A stretch of DNA of 64,000 bases from Macrosoma leucophasiata (GCA_036365455.1 JAWQUS010000010.1:11664501-11728500); one strand, 5' to 3'; numbered from the stretch's first letter, positions 41,270-51,909 are shown. Translations and numbers: made by a program. The notes: generated by a model not told the origin, from the sequence alone.

Positions 41270-42527
41270 CGAGGGTGGATCCAAAAGTTCGAATCCCGAC
41301 CAAGAAAATGAAAGAAAAGTGGGTCTAATTTTATTTTTATTTTTCGACATAGTCTCCATCTAGCTCAACACAGTTTTTCCACCTGAACTGCAACTTGTTT
41401 ATCCCCTCGAAACTATCACCTCATCTTTGGTCGAAACTTTCGACACACCCAAATGTTTTTTAAATTTGGAAATAAATGATAATCTGAGGGGGCTAAATCC
41501 GGTGAATAAGGTGGGTGGGCAGCAATTCGTAGCCACAATCATGGATTACAGACATTGTTTCAACCGAAGTGTGAACACGTGCATTGTCTCGATGGAACAA
41601 AACTTTCTTACGCAACATTCCCGGCCTTTTTTCTTTTATTTCTTCTCGTAGTCTTCGTAAAAGGTTACAATAATAACTAGAATTAATATTTTGACTTTTC
41701 GGTAAATAATCTACAAAAATAATGCCCTTCGCATCCGAAAAAACAGAAGCCATGACTTTGTTAGTCGACAAAACGACTTTAGCCTTTTTCGGTGTAGGTG
41801 AGTCAGATCTTTTCCACTGTTTGGATTGTTGCTTTGATTCAGGAATATGGTGGTGAACCCAGCTTTCATCCATGGTAACAAATCTAGACAAAAAGTCCTC
41901 GGGATCAGTCTCAAAAAGTTCCAAACAGTCTCGCGAAATTGTGAATCGAACTCGTTTTTGTTCAGCTGAAAGCAACCTCGGGACCCAGCGAGCAGAAACC
42001 TTATGGAATCCCAATTCTTTCGTTATTATGTGTTGCACCCGGCCATAATTAATGTCTGTTGTCTCAGCTATCTTACAGATGGTCAAACGTCGATCACCCA
42101 GTACGAGATCACAAATTTTATCGATGTTTTCTTTCGTGGTAGAGGTTGTAGGCCGTCCACTCCTAGGATCATCTTCAATGCTCTCACGACCGCGCTTAAA
42201 CTCAGCTACCCACTTCTTGACACTGGAATACGATGGAGCAGACTCCCCCAAAGTGCCCACCATATCTTGATGGATGTCTTTTGGTGACAGGCCTTTTTTG
42301 TTGAGGTACTTATGCACACACACTTGCACGATGTTCAATTTTCTCCATTATTGAAAATCGCGTCAGAATGTTTCAAACAAATAATCACAGAAAATTTATA
42401 TTGTGCAGTATCGGAATGAAACTGCGCACAATAAATCAATAGAAGACATACTAACAAATGACGGTAAATTTAAAAAGATGTCATGTCTCCTTGTAGTTTG
42501 GGCCACGAACTTTTGGATCCACCCTCG
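41270..42527 (-). mobile_element. Mariner, second type, dead
   Basis: 1258-bp element. Perfect 22-bp terminal inverted repeats begin CGAGGGTGGATCCAAAAG (41270-41291 and 42506-42527), flanked by TA at 41268-41269 and 42528-42529. Different from the 16-21 kb mariner in both ends and protein. The ends are pristine but the transposase is broken, so it could be moved only in trans. Confidence 0.93.
41344..42338 (-). pseudogene. Mariner transposase with frameshift and C-terminal deletion
   Basis: The first 281 codons are open, starting [12 protein letters not shown]. The HTH region is ~10-110, with linker [13 protein letters not shown]157 lies in TMDESWVHH and D251 in [10 protein letters not shown]. 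After ELLP a one-base shift diverts the frame to a stop; in the alternative frame [13 protein letters not shown] supplies the third Asp (D,D34D). Further on, an internal deletion joins KDEVIV to a GGKTVLSLDGDYVEK-like end. Normal length is ~345 aa. Non-functional as it stands. Confidence 0.88.
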
Positions 42528-42756
42528 TATGATCAGGTTTTAATTTCTCTAACGCATTATTATTTTCTGAAAATATCATTTCTCCTGCACCAGATAAATA
42601 TTGAGGAAAATATATCAGTGTACTAATACATTAATATAAAAACACTACAGTAAATTAGGTTAGGTTATTTATATTTTGTCTATTGCTTCGTAACTGTTTT
42701 GCTTTTTCTTGTTATAGATTACTTCATCAGTTCGTAAGATTCCATTTAATTTATAC

Positions 42757-42935
42757 TAATAATATAAAGCTGGCAAGTTTGTTTCTTTGTTTGTATGAAC
42801 GTGCTAATATCAGGAATTACTGGACTGATTAAAAAAAATCAAGGCTAAAAGCTATATAACACGCTAAGATGAATAGGAGAGGGTAGGTAACATTGCACCC
42901 GCGCGAAGCCGGGGCGGGCCGCTAGTATTTAATAT
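42757..42935 (+). repeat. Dispersed repeat family M
   Basis: From TACTAATAATATAAAGCTGG through GAACGTGCTAATATCAGGAA and ACGCTAAGATGAATAGGAG to GCGGGCCGCTAGTATT. A well-populated lepidopteran repeat type by its ends; no coding potential. Confidence 0.6.
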
Positions 42936-44035
42936 ATCTAAGTACTGAACAAATCTACTCTGCAAATCCATTTTGTATGTCTTAGTTTGTTATGTTCTTC
43001 ATCCACAGTTGTAAATACCTAATTAACTTGTAGATATAATCCTCAAAACCTGTATTACCTAAAAGAAAAATCTGCGTTATATCTACCCGAGAACAAAAAA
43101 TATGCTTTAAGCTTTCCCTTTTCAGTGAAAATATTATTGTATAAATTAACACATCCGAAGGTTATATACTTGCTAAGTATTTTAGGTCATGTATTCTTTC
43201 GAAACTGATCCATCCTGCATCAATCGGGTATTTACCTACTTAGACTTACTACAAGACTTACTTTACTACAAGATTTTTTACTATATCATTTTATTTAAAT
43301 AAGAATGTCTTTTGGCGTGTGTAACTGATTTATATCAGTAATGAAAAAAGGGGTTATAAAGGGTACCTATATTGGTCGCAACAGTAAAATTCATTTGATG
43401 AAGCAAATAAAATGGCGGGCCTCATTGCAAAACAGTAAAACACAAATGAAAACGTCCACAAAAACGACAAAATTCGAACAATACTCAGCGGAGAGCCAAA
43501 GGTTTTTTATAATTGCGTAACAGACCAATTTTGTATTTACGGACTGTAAAAATTAATGTCTGTTTGGTTTCATGCGATATCTACATACGTACGTAAATGT
43601 GATATTTTTGTTCGGTTCTGTATTTTCTACTTAGATTTATGATTTTTGATCAGTCTCCGTTCGTGGAGTGGATAGAGATCATCTAAGATTAACCTACTAC
43701 AGAAATATTAGATAAAACACTAACTACTCGTATGGTGTTAAAATACGAGATAATTTGAGTATATGTTCTGTTTTAGTTGGTCTATATATCTCTTCTGACC
43801 TATTGATTACAATTTTGATTCTTCAGTAGAAGTATAAAACTACTTTATACTACTACTTAGATTTTTAAAAATAGGTATATATACACGTATAATAAAACCG
43901 TACAAACGGAACTTGAGCAAAATAATTCAACTTGTTTAATTAAGTTCACAATGAATTTTGTTGTATGAGTTTGTCAAAATCCAAACAGACTAAGTAAAAG
44001 TTATTTTGTTGCTCTACATTCAAACCTTATTCTAT
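42936..44035. other. Spacer, nothing supported
   Basis: 1.1 kb AT-rich; no repeat, RNA or coding signal recognised. Confidence 0.45.
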
Positions 44036-44039
44036 CCCA

Positions 44040-44279
44040 ATGAACTTGCACGCCATGCACTATCAAACGATTTTAGTCGTCGTGGTATTTGGCAGAATTG
44101 TCATCGTAAGCATGCCAGCTAAGATGGAACCGAATGACCTAGTGCGTGACGATTGGAAGAGACCAGACGGCATGTCGTTTATCTCTTGGAAGATCGATAG
44201 GCCCTTGGTATATGTCGTAACCTGCATTGACACCCTCGCATCATATCACCTCCCAGATTTCGTTTTGAATAAAATGTGA
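44040..44279 (+). pseudogene. TE-type nuclease-like protein fragment
   Basis: 79-aa frame whose second half reads MEPNDLVRDDWKRPDGMSF, then a PLVYVVTCIDTLASYHLP segment. The pattern EP..L.R.D.KRPDG....W....L...T..DTLA..HL is one I associate with transposon-derived open frames in invertebrates; an RPD...D arrangement is compatible with a PD-(D/E)XK-type nuclease. The conserved block is ~50 aa and then stops. Family assignment is from memory and uncertain. A broken leftover of a mobile element is the best reading. Confidence 0.4.
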
Positions 44280-45042
44280 AGAACGCGCTGTGCGCTCTTG
44301 GCGTTTCATTTCAAACGTTTGATTGTGGCTTACTTTGGGGGAAGCTTTGTCCAACCAACAACAGTGGCGTGCGGAACACGTGCACGCCAGCCACCTTGGG
44401 ACCTTTCTCCATTCGGGCGACGGACATCCCCTAGTTCGCAGCCCTGCCCAGACCACTTACAACACCAGGCATCCCAAGGCACCCGGTCGAAGGGGTTCGG
44501 GCACACAGTTCGGCTTCGTGGTAGCAGGAACGTCGAAGGAGTCGACCCTACTATATCTTAACATCACTTTAATTCTTACGGAGAGAATCGATAGTTATCT
44601 ATAAATTGTGATCAAACTGGACATTGACAATAATCATCTTCCCGATTATTACATCCACCAAAAAAAATATATTTAGCAATCAATCAGTGACCTTTATACC
44701 AATTATGCTTACACATAATACTAGTAATTTATTACATTAAATAATGTTTTTATAATATTCGAGGTCTCTTTTGTGCGAAAAATCTGCTCTTCAAAACAGA
44801 ATCGTGACGTTGATAAATGAAAAAAACCCATTTATCAAAGTGAGAGGGGCGACTAATATAAGATATCCATAAATAACTCTAAATCAGCCTATAGTTACAA
44901 AGTTATTTTCAAAACAAACATATATGTCACAATACAATATTTAATGAAGTACTCTGAACTTGTATCTTGAATAGCTAATTTAGCTAAAATCACGAATGTA
45001 ACTTGTAATATTATGTCTTATGAACTTTTATTATGATCCTCC
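44280..45042. other. Spacer with a GC-rich patch
   Basis: 44330-44560 is GC-rich with several short overlapping frames and no domain, possibly a continuation of the same TE relic. The rest is AT-rich. Confidence 0.4.
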
Positions 45043-45052
45043 ATCGCGTCTG
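45043..45052. repeat. RTE target-site duplication, left (ATCGCGTCTG)
   Basis: ATCGCGTCTG here is repeated at 48328-48337, beyond the RTE tail and the nested LINE C fragment. Confidence 0.75.
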
Positions 45053-45344
45053 GGGTGTAAGGGGTCTCAACCAACACCATCGAGTCTCAAGCCAACCTCA
45101 CCTGCATGTGGTGCACCCTGCTACACAACAAACGAGGCTCTAGCGGCCTGCCAACACGCACTGGACCAGCGTGGCGGGTTATGGTCTAAACCCCCCCAAG
45201 ATGGAAATGCAGACGAGGAAAAGGCCCCAAGTGCCCGGCGGCTCCACGAGCAAAACCGGCGTACACGGGCGCTGGTCGAGCTCTGGAGCCAGGGGTGCTA
45301 AGAATCGCTTCCGTCAAACGACTTCGGCATGCACAACGGAAAAC

Positions 45345-45795
45345 CGACGTAGGTTATCACTGGTAACATACAATACACGCACGATAAGCACAGACGAGAA
45401 AATTGGTGAGCTGGAAGAAGAATTGAAGAAGTTGTACTGGGACATCTTAGGTCTAGCTGAACGGACGACGAGGTGGAAGCTATGTATGAGGACATAAGTA
45501 GGGCCATACATACTTCCAAAACGTATTTCACTGTTGTAATGGGAGACTTCAACGCAAAGCTGGGCAAGAGATGCGATAATGAGCTGAGAGTGGGGCAATT
45601 TGGATGTGGGAATCGGAACCCTAGGGGCCAAAGGCTGGCCAACTTTCTGGAGAAGGAGGAACTTTTTATGATGAACTCCTTTTTCAAGAAGCCGCCTCAT
45701 AGGAAATGGACCTGGATGAGCCCCGACGGTTCCACAAAAAATGAGATAGACTTCATTATGACACCAAGAAACACATATTCAATGATGTCTCCGTG
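45345..45795 (+). pseudogene. RTE endonuclease, with internal deletion
   Basis: The N-terminal strand (LSLVTYNTRTISTDEKIGEL, WDILGL) is fused at ~45463 directly to DDEVEAMYEDIS. The middle of the endonuclease is lost and the reading frame changes. The distal part retains FTVVMGDFNAKLG (catalytic Asp/Asn), WTWMSPDGSTKNEIDFIM and then shifts frame near 45790. Confidence 0.85.
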
Positions 45796-45829
45796 ATTCA
45801 CAGGGTGAAAAACCGGAAGTAATCACCGA

Positions 45830-46892
45830 ATGGTTAGGGGCATATTGAATTTAAACATCAAGATCGAAAGATCTCGTCTAATGAAGTCTACGCTCCGACT
45901 TACTGTTTCTCACATACAAAACCCCGAGAGCTTTCAGCTCGTATTGCAAAATCGCTTTGCTTGCCTGGAGGATTGCATCTCAGTGGACGATATGAATGAC
46001 AGGTTGGTAGAAACTGTCCAGTCGGTGGGGTATAAATACTTTAAAACTCGCCGACGAAATAGACCTCAAAACCTTACCGACCAAACCCTCAACCTTATGG
46101 CAGAACGACGCTCAATGATACTGCAGACCTCTGATGAAGCTGAAAAATACCGGCAACTTAATAGACAGATCCAACAGTCCTTGCGGCACGATATCAGATC
46201 CTTCAACACAAAATGTGTTGAGGAAACGATAGAGCGAAAGAAGGGCTCCAAAGTGTTTGCAAGGGATCTGTCTATTAGACAGAGCCATATGATGCAGCTG
46301 AAGACAGAGGACGGCAGTTTAGCGTCGACTAAGCCTGAGGTATTACGGGAGATCGAGAGGTTCTATGGGCAGTTATATACCTCGGTCGCACAACCTGCCT
46401 CTGATTTGGTCAGAGACCCGAGAGCCAAATTAACCCGACACTATACCGAAGATATCCCGGACATCAGCCTGTACGAGATTAGGATGGCTCTCAAACAGTT
46501 TAAGAACAACAAGGCGCCTGGAGAGGACGGAATCACTACAGAGCTTCTGCAAGCGGGTGGATCACCGTTACTAAAAGTCCTTCAGAAGCTCTTTAATTCC
46601 GTCCTATTCGAAGGTACTACGCCAGAAGTATGGAACAGATTCGTGGTGGTGCTTTTCTTCAAAAAAGGTGATAAAGCCTTATTAAAGAACTATAGACCCA
46701 TCTCGCTTCTGAGCCATGTCTACAAGCTGTTTTCGAGGGTGATCACGAAACGTCTCGCTCGCAGGTTTGATGACTTCCAGCCTCCCGAACAAGCCGGTTT
46801 CCGAAAAGGCTATAGTACCATAGACCACATACACATGCTGCGGCAGGTTATACAGAAGTCCGAGGAGTATAACCGGCCATTATGCTTAGCGT
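45830..46892 (+). pseudogene. RTE linker and N-terminal RT half
   Basis: 354 codons open: MVRGILNLNIKIERSRLMKS, then FARDLSIRQSHM, KNNKAPGEDGITTELL, the fingers motif NYRPISLLSHVYKLFSR and EQAGFRKGYSTIDHIH. The frame ends RPLCLA and a stop, precisely where RT motif A (expected next) has been deleted. So the active site is incomplete although YRP and GFRKG motifs are intact. Confidence 0.88.
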
Positions 46893-47702
46893 GACTAGGC
46901 ATCAATGTCAACGGCGAATACATCACTCACCTTCGGTTTGCCGACGATATTATAGTCATGGCAGAGTCGCTGGAAGATCTCAACACAATGCTCGAAGACC
47001 TCAATCGAGTGCCCAAAGAGTGGGCCTTAAAATGAACATGGATAAGACCAAGGTCATGTTCAATAACCTTGTATCGCCCACTCCAGTGTCCGTTGGGAAC
47101 TCGATCCTCGAAGTTGTCGACGAATATGTCTATTTAGGACAAACCATACAACTAGGCAGGTCGAACTTCGAGAACGAGGTCATTTGCCGAATCCAACTCG
47201 GCTGGGCAGCGTTCGGGAAGTTAAGGAGCGTTTTCTCGTCAAACATCCCGCAGTCCTTGAAGACGAAAGTCTTTAATCAGTGCGTTTTGCCGGTGATGAC
47301 CTACGGTGCCGAGACGTGGTCTCTCACTATGGGTCTCGTACGAAAGGTCCAAGTCACTCAGCGGTCAATGGAAAGGGCTATGCTCGGCGTTTCCATACTG
47401 GATCGAATCAGAAATGAGGAGATCCGTAGGCGAACGAAAGTCGCTGACATAGCCAAGCAGATTTCCAAGCTGAAGTGGCAATGGGCAGGGCACATAGCTC
47501 GGAGAACCGATAGCCGCTGGGGCAGAAAGGTTCTCGAGTGGAGACCACGTATCGGCAAACGCAGCGTAGGACGTCCACCTGCAAGATGGACCGACGACCT
47601 GATCAAGGCTGCAGGTACCCGCTGGATGCACGTCGCTTCCGATCGGTCGGCATGGAGGTCATTGGGGAGGCCTATGTTCAGCAGTGGACGTCCTATGGCT
47701 GA
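46893..47702 (+). pseudogene. RTE RT motif C and C-terminal region
   Basis: After the deletion the sequence resumes INVNGEYITHLRFADDIIVM (motif C FADD) in one frame. A one-base shift near 47025 moves to LKMNMDKTKVMFN, YVYLGQTIQLGRSNFE, VLPVMTYGAETWSL, KWQWAGHIARRTDSRWG and VGRPPARWTDDLIKAAG. A last shift near 47665 precedes the native end AYVQQWTSYG. Thumb and C-terminal domain only. Confidence 0.88.
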
Positions 47703-47712
47703 TATGATGATG

Positions 47713-47725
47713 ATGATGATCGCGT
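47713..47725. repeat. LINE C target-site duplication, left (ATGATGATCGCGT)
   Basis: Thirteen bases identical to 48322-48334. The site spans the end of the RTE (TGA)n tail and the first bases of the RTE's own right target copy. Confidence 0.85.
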
Positions 47726-48311
47726 GAAGAAAGAAAGAAGAGTGCTTGCTGGGAATTGCGTGAATGGAGCGTTGGGTAAGCTGCTAGAATCTAAACATCT
47801 CAGCCAGCGGGCTCGACTAGCCGTACATAATGCTGTACTTACTCCAACGCTTTTATATGGAAGCGAGAGCTGGGTATGCAGGAAAGAGCATGAAAGTAAG
47901 TTGAACGCGGTCGAGATGAGATCTTTGCGCAAGATCTGCGGTGTATCACTCACCGATCGCGTTCGTAATGAAGATGTAAGAAAGAGACTTTGTGTGAATG
48001 ATAGTATCGGTGTAAAAATGAAAAAAGGCATGCTCCGATGGTTCGGGCATATAGAAAGAATGTCGAATGAGCGAATGACTAAACAGATATACAATGCGAA
48101 TGTGGATGGTTGCAGAGGCCCAGGAAGACCAAGGCTGACCTACCATGACCAAATAGGTCGAGTTCTGTCTGATGGTGGGGTCAAAAGTCTTAGGAATCGG
48201 CGTGCATGTATGAAGAGAATGATGAAGGTAGACGAGGCACGAGAGGTTTGTCAGAACCGGGATGTCTGGCGCTCTACACTCTCTGCCTACCCCGTTAGGG
48301 ACTTGGCGTGA
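47724..48311 (+). CDS. LINE C reverse-transcriptase C-terminal region (partial)
   Basis: 195-codon frame with no stop until the natural terminus. Motifs are LTPTLLYGSESWVCRKEHES, LRKICGVSLTDRVRNEDV, GMLRWFGHIERM, GRPRLTYHDQIGRVL and the end LSAYPVRDLA. These belong to the region after the RT palm in insect LINEs (thumb and C-terminal domain). The palm is missing, so there is no catalytic site here; the first Met is not native. Clade not determined with confidence. Confidence 0.8.
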   Translation: MKKERRVLAGNCVNGALGKLLESKHLSQRARLAVHNAVLTPTLLYGSESWVCRKEHESKLNAVEMRSLRKICGVSLTDRVRNEDVRKRLCVNDSIGVKMKKGMLRWFGHIERMSNERMTKQIYNANVDGCRGPGRPRLTYHDQIGRVLSDGGVKSLRNRRACMKRMMKVDEAREVCQNRDVWRSTLSAYPVRDLA

Positions 48312-48321
48312 AGATACATTC
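47726..48321 (+). mobile_element. 5'-truncated LINE C copy inserted at the RTE tail
   Basis: 596-bp insertion starting GAAGAAAGAAAGAAGAGTGC and ending GGCGTGAAGATACATTC, bounded by the 13-bp duplication. It carries the last ~190 codons of the LINE C polyprotein and a very short 3' UTR. Same family as 478-694, about 98% alike over the shared ~190 bp by eye. Confidence 0.9.
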
Positions 48322-48337
48322 ATGATGATCGCGTCTG
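48322..48337. repeat. Right target-site copies: LINE C (48322-48334) and RTE (48328-48337), overlapping
   Basis: ATGATGATCGCGT followed by CTG. The first 13 bases duplicate 47713-47725; bases 48328-48337 duplicate 45043-45052. The overlap shows LINE C landed in the RTE's right flank. Confidence 0.8.
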
Positions 48338-49665
48338 TTAGTCACAAACAAACACATAGTTGACTTTATTTATTAATTTGTTTTAATTTATTGTCAAGTG
48401 CAAGGCAAGGCATAAAAACCAAAGGCCAAAAGGCCTAAGTCGTATGCCTCTGTAATAGTAGGTAATTACGGACCATACATGGATGGTTAACAAATATGTA
48501 AAATATAGACATCTACAAAAGACCAGCTAAGTAGTAGTAGGACTTGCGTGCTTGCGTTCACAGGGTTCGAAGCATATTCCTTCTTTAGGCGTTACCTTTT
48601 ATATCATAGACTTCTCATAGATCTCATTAGTATTTAATACACTATTATCTGTTTTTTTTCAAAATGTAAAGGTCAGTAGTTTCGGAAAAGGGAGGGAAGA
48701 TAATCATATTTCGAACATGGAATAATTGCATAACTAGGTATTAATTTTTAAATAATTAAAAACACATGTTAGTGATCCTCAGAACTAAGTAGATCTATTT
48801 GATATATCACACATTGTAATTAGCGAAACTTAAATTAAAATAACTAATTCATCCCTTAAAGTGGAATATAAATGATTTATTTATTTACATTACACGTGCA
48901 TATTTGGGTCACTGATGACCTTACGTACTCGTACATATTAAATCTCAATCAATTTAATCAGCCCACTGCTCTTAAATTTCAACTTAATCAGCCCACTGCT
49001 CTCGGAGCACATGGTTGTGGCACAGGGACTGACGAACAGACAGATAGAGACCAACGATTGATCTTATAAGTTTTTTCCCGTTTTTTTGGTATGAAACCCT
49101 AAAAGCTGAAGGGCTGTTTAATCTGTTAATGCTGACACGTTGCCAATCCTGAGGCCTAAGACATTTTGCTTCTGTGCCAGATTTGACATTACCATCGAAC
49201 CTAAACATAATGGATTGACAGTGCAGAACACTACAATTTTTAAATAGTTAAATAAACCTGCTCACGCAATTTGTAGATAGGTATTCGTTCTGTAGCTAAG
49301 TTGTATAAACAACAGGCAATACAATAGTTTTATTTACAACCGCTTCCATAATAAAGCTTTTCAAATGTTTCATTCAACACGTTCAACAGAAAGAAAGTGA
49401 AATCGAACAGAATTATTCTATGATAAATAAAGGAAGCTATAATAGTTGGCAAAACGAACACGACGCAACGTCTCGCAGGTCGCAGGGAACGTGTGGGTGC
49501 GGAAGGAACCCCTTGTTTCCGTTTGTGAGGCAGTTACGTAAGATCATAGCAATGTGGGGAATTTATATGTAGGTGAGGGATGTTTTGCCGGGGCTTGCCC
49601 ATTTTTGTTTATCTACGTGTCCATTCGTGTGATTGGTAGGCATGTTTCGTATTTTTTCGCCTCTT
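48338..49665. other. Spacer with diverged repeat scraps
   Basis: Diverged family A-like pieces occur at ~48390-48480 and ~49110-49230 (GTTGCCAATCCTGAGGCCTA), and a family I scrap at ~48995-49080. No gene supported. Confidence 0.45.
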
Positions 49666-49671
49666 ATCTAC

Positions 49672-49958
49672 AAAAAAAAAAAACTTTTTTTAATGCATGA
49701 AATAGTTTAAATTTATGGTAGCTGATTGCTATAGCCTATAAACATCTACATAAAAAAAACCAGAGATTTCAATTTAGATAAGTTGCCACTCCTGGAGCTT
49801 AAGAGGTTATGATTTTGTGTTGGAAAATACGGAACCGATCACCACCTGACCGGAACACGATAGCACTAGTAGATAAACACTACCATTTAGCGGAAATTAT
49901 ATTAGGTAATACAGTAGTGCCTGTGCTTGAGCTTCGCCACTGGAGCTCTACCTCCAGT
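49672..49958 (-). repeat. Repeat family A, copy 7 (diverged)
   Basis: T-run at the left and ACCTCCAGT at the right. Recognisable blocks are CACCTGACCGGAACACGATA and CACTACCATTTAGCGG. More diverged than the other copies. Confidence 0.75.
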
Positions 49959-51340
49959 AAAACCTACCTACCGGGTTTATTTACAGATACGTTTAGTTCA
50001 GGAATAATAAGAATGTGTGCGGCATTGCCAGCATGGTGTAGATAGCAAGTGCCAAGTATATGTTCTATTGTCATATTTTATGAAAGTTGTGTTACTAAAA
50101 AGTTTGATTCGTGTCCATTCAGATTTTTCTGCGCGAAATAGCAACAGACCATATAAAACGGTCTTCGCAAATTTTCACTTATATAATGTTGGTAAGAGGA
50201 AAGTTCTCTTTTTATTTTTGCTGACAAAATAATCAAGACATCGTAAACTAAAAAGAGTGAATTACTAGCAACGCGTAAAGCTGGTGCCAGTATTACTGGA
50301 AACATTAATAATTAAAATGAGCAAGTCAGCACGTCTCACCTTTGTTTTACGTTCCTACTCAAAAAACTGAATGTGTCTGTGATACCACAGAAATCATAAT
50401 TATTAATATTCATATTTTTACGTATGATACGGGATCTTAGATTTTTAGCCATACTGATATTTGTCTACCTACCTACTTAGCTACCTACTACTTTGAACTC
50501 AATAAAAAAATAATATGTACTAACTAGAATTTAGGGTAAAATTTGGATGAATATCCTAAATTCTAGGTAGAATAATTTCTTGCTCTTTAACATTTATTTG
50601 TCTCTCTTAGGCAGAGAGACAAATAAATGATAGATAGCGTGAAGATGCATTTGAATTTTGATTTTCATAAGGAACTTGATTAACAGTTGCGTAAACTTCT
50701 GGAAAGCCACTCCTGAAACGTGAACCTGTCGGTTTCGTTGTAATGCTTATCATGCCATTTAGAGGTAATAATTATGAGATATGTATTGTACCCTGGTTAT
50801 CACTGCTTATTTACATTTATAATTTCAAGTATCTTTCAGTAGGTACTAGATTTTCTTCTCTTTATATTGCAGAATGCTCATGATAATGATAATCTGGATA
50901 ATATAAAAGCAAAAGGTCACTCATAATCTTATGACACATTTTGTAATTTTATGGCAGCTAATAAAATTATACGAAAGGTATTTATATAATATCTAAATCT
51001 GTTAGTGTACTATTAGTCTGTTTATTGCATTTCACGACAAAATCCCAAGACCACAGTCATCCCGATTGACATGGGGGATTGCAAAAATTTGAATATAAAG
51101 TATATATGCATAATATACGGTAGCGATCATTACTCATACGAAGACTAAAATATTTAAATTTTCAATTCTCTCAGTTAAGAGACAACGGCAAATACTTGCA
51201 GGATTGCTCGCAAATCGTTAGGCCGTATTACAAACTCTGGTAAAAAAAATAGCAACATTTCAGAAATTAAATTACAATTTCTCAATTCAAAGAACGTCTT
51301 CATTATAAGATCCTTTTTTTTACACGATACACATTGATTG
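49959..51340. other. Spacer with two short hairpins
   Basis: No coding signal. Hairpins at 50524-50566 and 50591-50629 are given separately or in the findings. Confidence 0.4.
50591..50629. repeat. Perfect 16-bp hairpin, 7-nt loop
   Basis: CATTTATTTGTCTCTC (50591-50606) pairs exactly with GAGAGACAAATAAATG (50614-50629). A second stem, CTAGAATTTAGG (50524-50535) / CCTAAATTCTAG (50555-50566), lies just upstream. Confidence 0.9.
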
Positions 51341-51342
51341 GT

Positions 51343-51593
51343 GGAGATACGGGTAAATGGTCAACCCGGTGTCGGATGTTTTCAAACCGCCCATAAGGCC
51401 TCCGATAAGGTTTAAGGACTGCTATGTATCGATAGCAACCGGGACCGACGGCTTAATGTGCCCTCCGAACCACGGAAACGCGCATTTAATTTTACCACTA
51501 GCGGTCACCCATCACACTACCCGACCGCGCCCGTAGTGCTTAACCGAGTAGATCGCTTACGATCTACACCAGCCGCCGGGCCATGCGCGCTTC
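51343..51593 (-). repeat. 5S-rRNA-like SINE family E, copy 1 (tail missing)
   Basis: Minus-strand copy starting GAAGCGCGCATGGCCCGGCG. Its 5S-like segment (genomic 51501-51552) reads, in element sense, GGTTAAGCACTACGGGCGCG and then GTGATGGGTGACCGC. These match the internal promoter blocks of animal 5S rRNA (GTTAAGCA, CGGGC, GATGGGTGACCGC) in order, with about the same distance (~49 nt) from the start. The body continues with GTCGGTCCCGGTTGCTA and AAAACATCCGACACCGGGTT. The RTE-like tail seen in copies 2 and 3 is lacking. Confidence 0.75.
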
Positions 51594-51869
51594 AATCGTA
51601 ACTTTACCTACTTGTAATACCTACCAAAACTCTTTTAAATTAATAGTAATAGTATATGAAAAAAAAATCTGCTAAATTCTACAATGTCATCGTTTTCTTT
51701 ATATTTTTATGAATCAGTTAGCTTATTTGACGTTCCAGTTATTACAGTGGGACTAACGCCTGCTTTTACAAAAGGACAATGGATTTGATCCTGCAAATAT
51801 TTGTTCGTCTCGATATACGTTTTGTGTGCATAAAACGACCGCGGTACGGGGAACACTGAGGTTTATTTG

Positions 51870-51909
51870 TTTAATTCAAGGGAATAGTGACGTATTCCCT
51901 TGAATTAAA
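51870..51909. repeat. Perfect 17-bp hairpin, 6-nt loop
   Basis: TTTAATTCAAGGGAATA (51870-51886) pairs exactly with TATTCCCTTGAATTAAA (51893-51909). Confidence 0.9.

Larger units (their letters stand above)
45053..47725 (+). mobile_element. RTE-clade LINE, internally deleted
   Basis: Plus-strand element, 5' region GGGTGTAAGGGGTCTCAACC onward, then EN, RT and C-terminal region, stop at 47700-47702 and a (TGA)n tail. The RTE identity rests on the EN start VTYNTRT, FARDLSI, FFKKGDKALLKNYRPISLLS, FADDI, and the C-terminal GHIARRTDSRWG / GRPPARWTDDL set, typical of lepidopteran RTEs. Two internal deletions and several frameshifts inactivate it. Its 10-bp target duplication brackets this element together with the later LINE C insertion. 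Confidence 0.92.

Noticed and set aside
41283..41300. B-box-like TTCGAATCCCGACC near the mariner left end
   Set aside because: Lies inside the mariner just after the terminal repeat, with no matching A box.
45298..45700. Two ~128-aa minus-strand frames across the RTE endonuclease
   Set aside because: Antisense to recognisable GDFNAKLG-type endonuclease coding sequence.
47693..48323. Minus-strand 125-133 aa frames over LINE C
   Set aside because: Antisense to the LINE C C-terminal coding region, whose plus-strand motifs are clear.
51501..51552. Genuine 5S rRNA gene
   Set aside because: Only the internal-promoter blocks match; the outer stem is not 5S-like and the unit continues into a SINE body and RTE-like tail.
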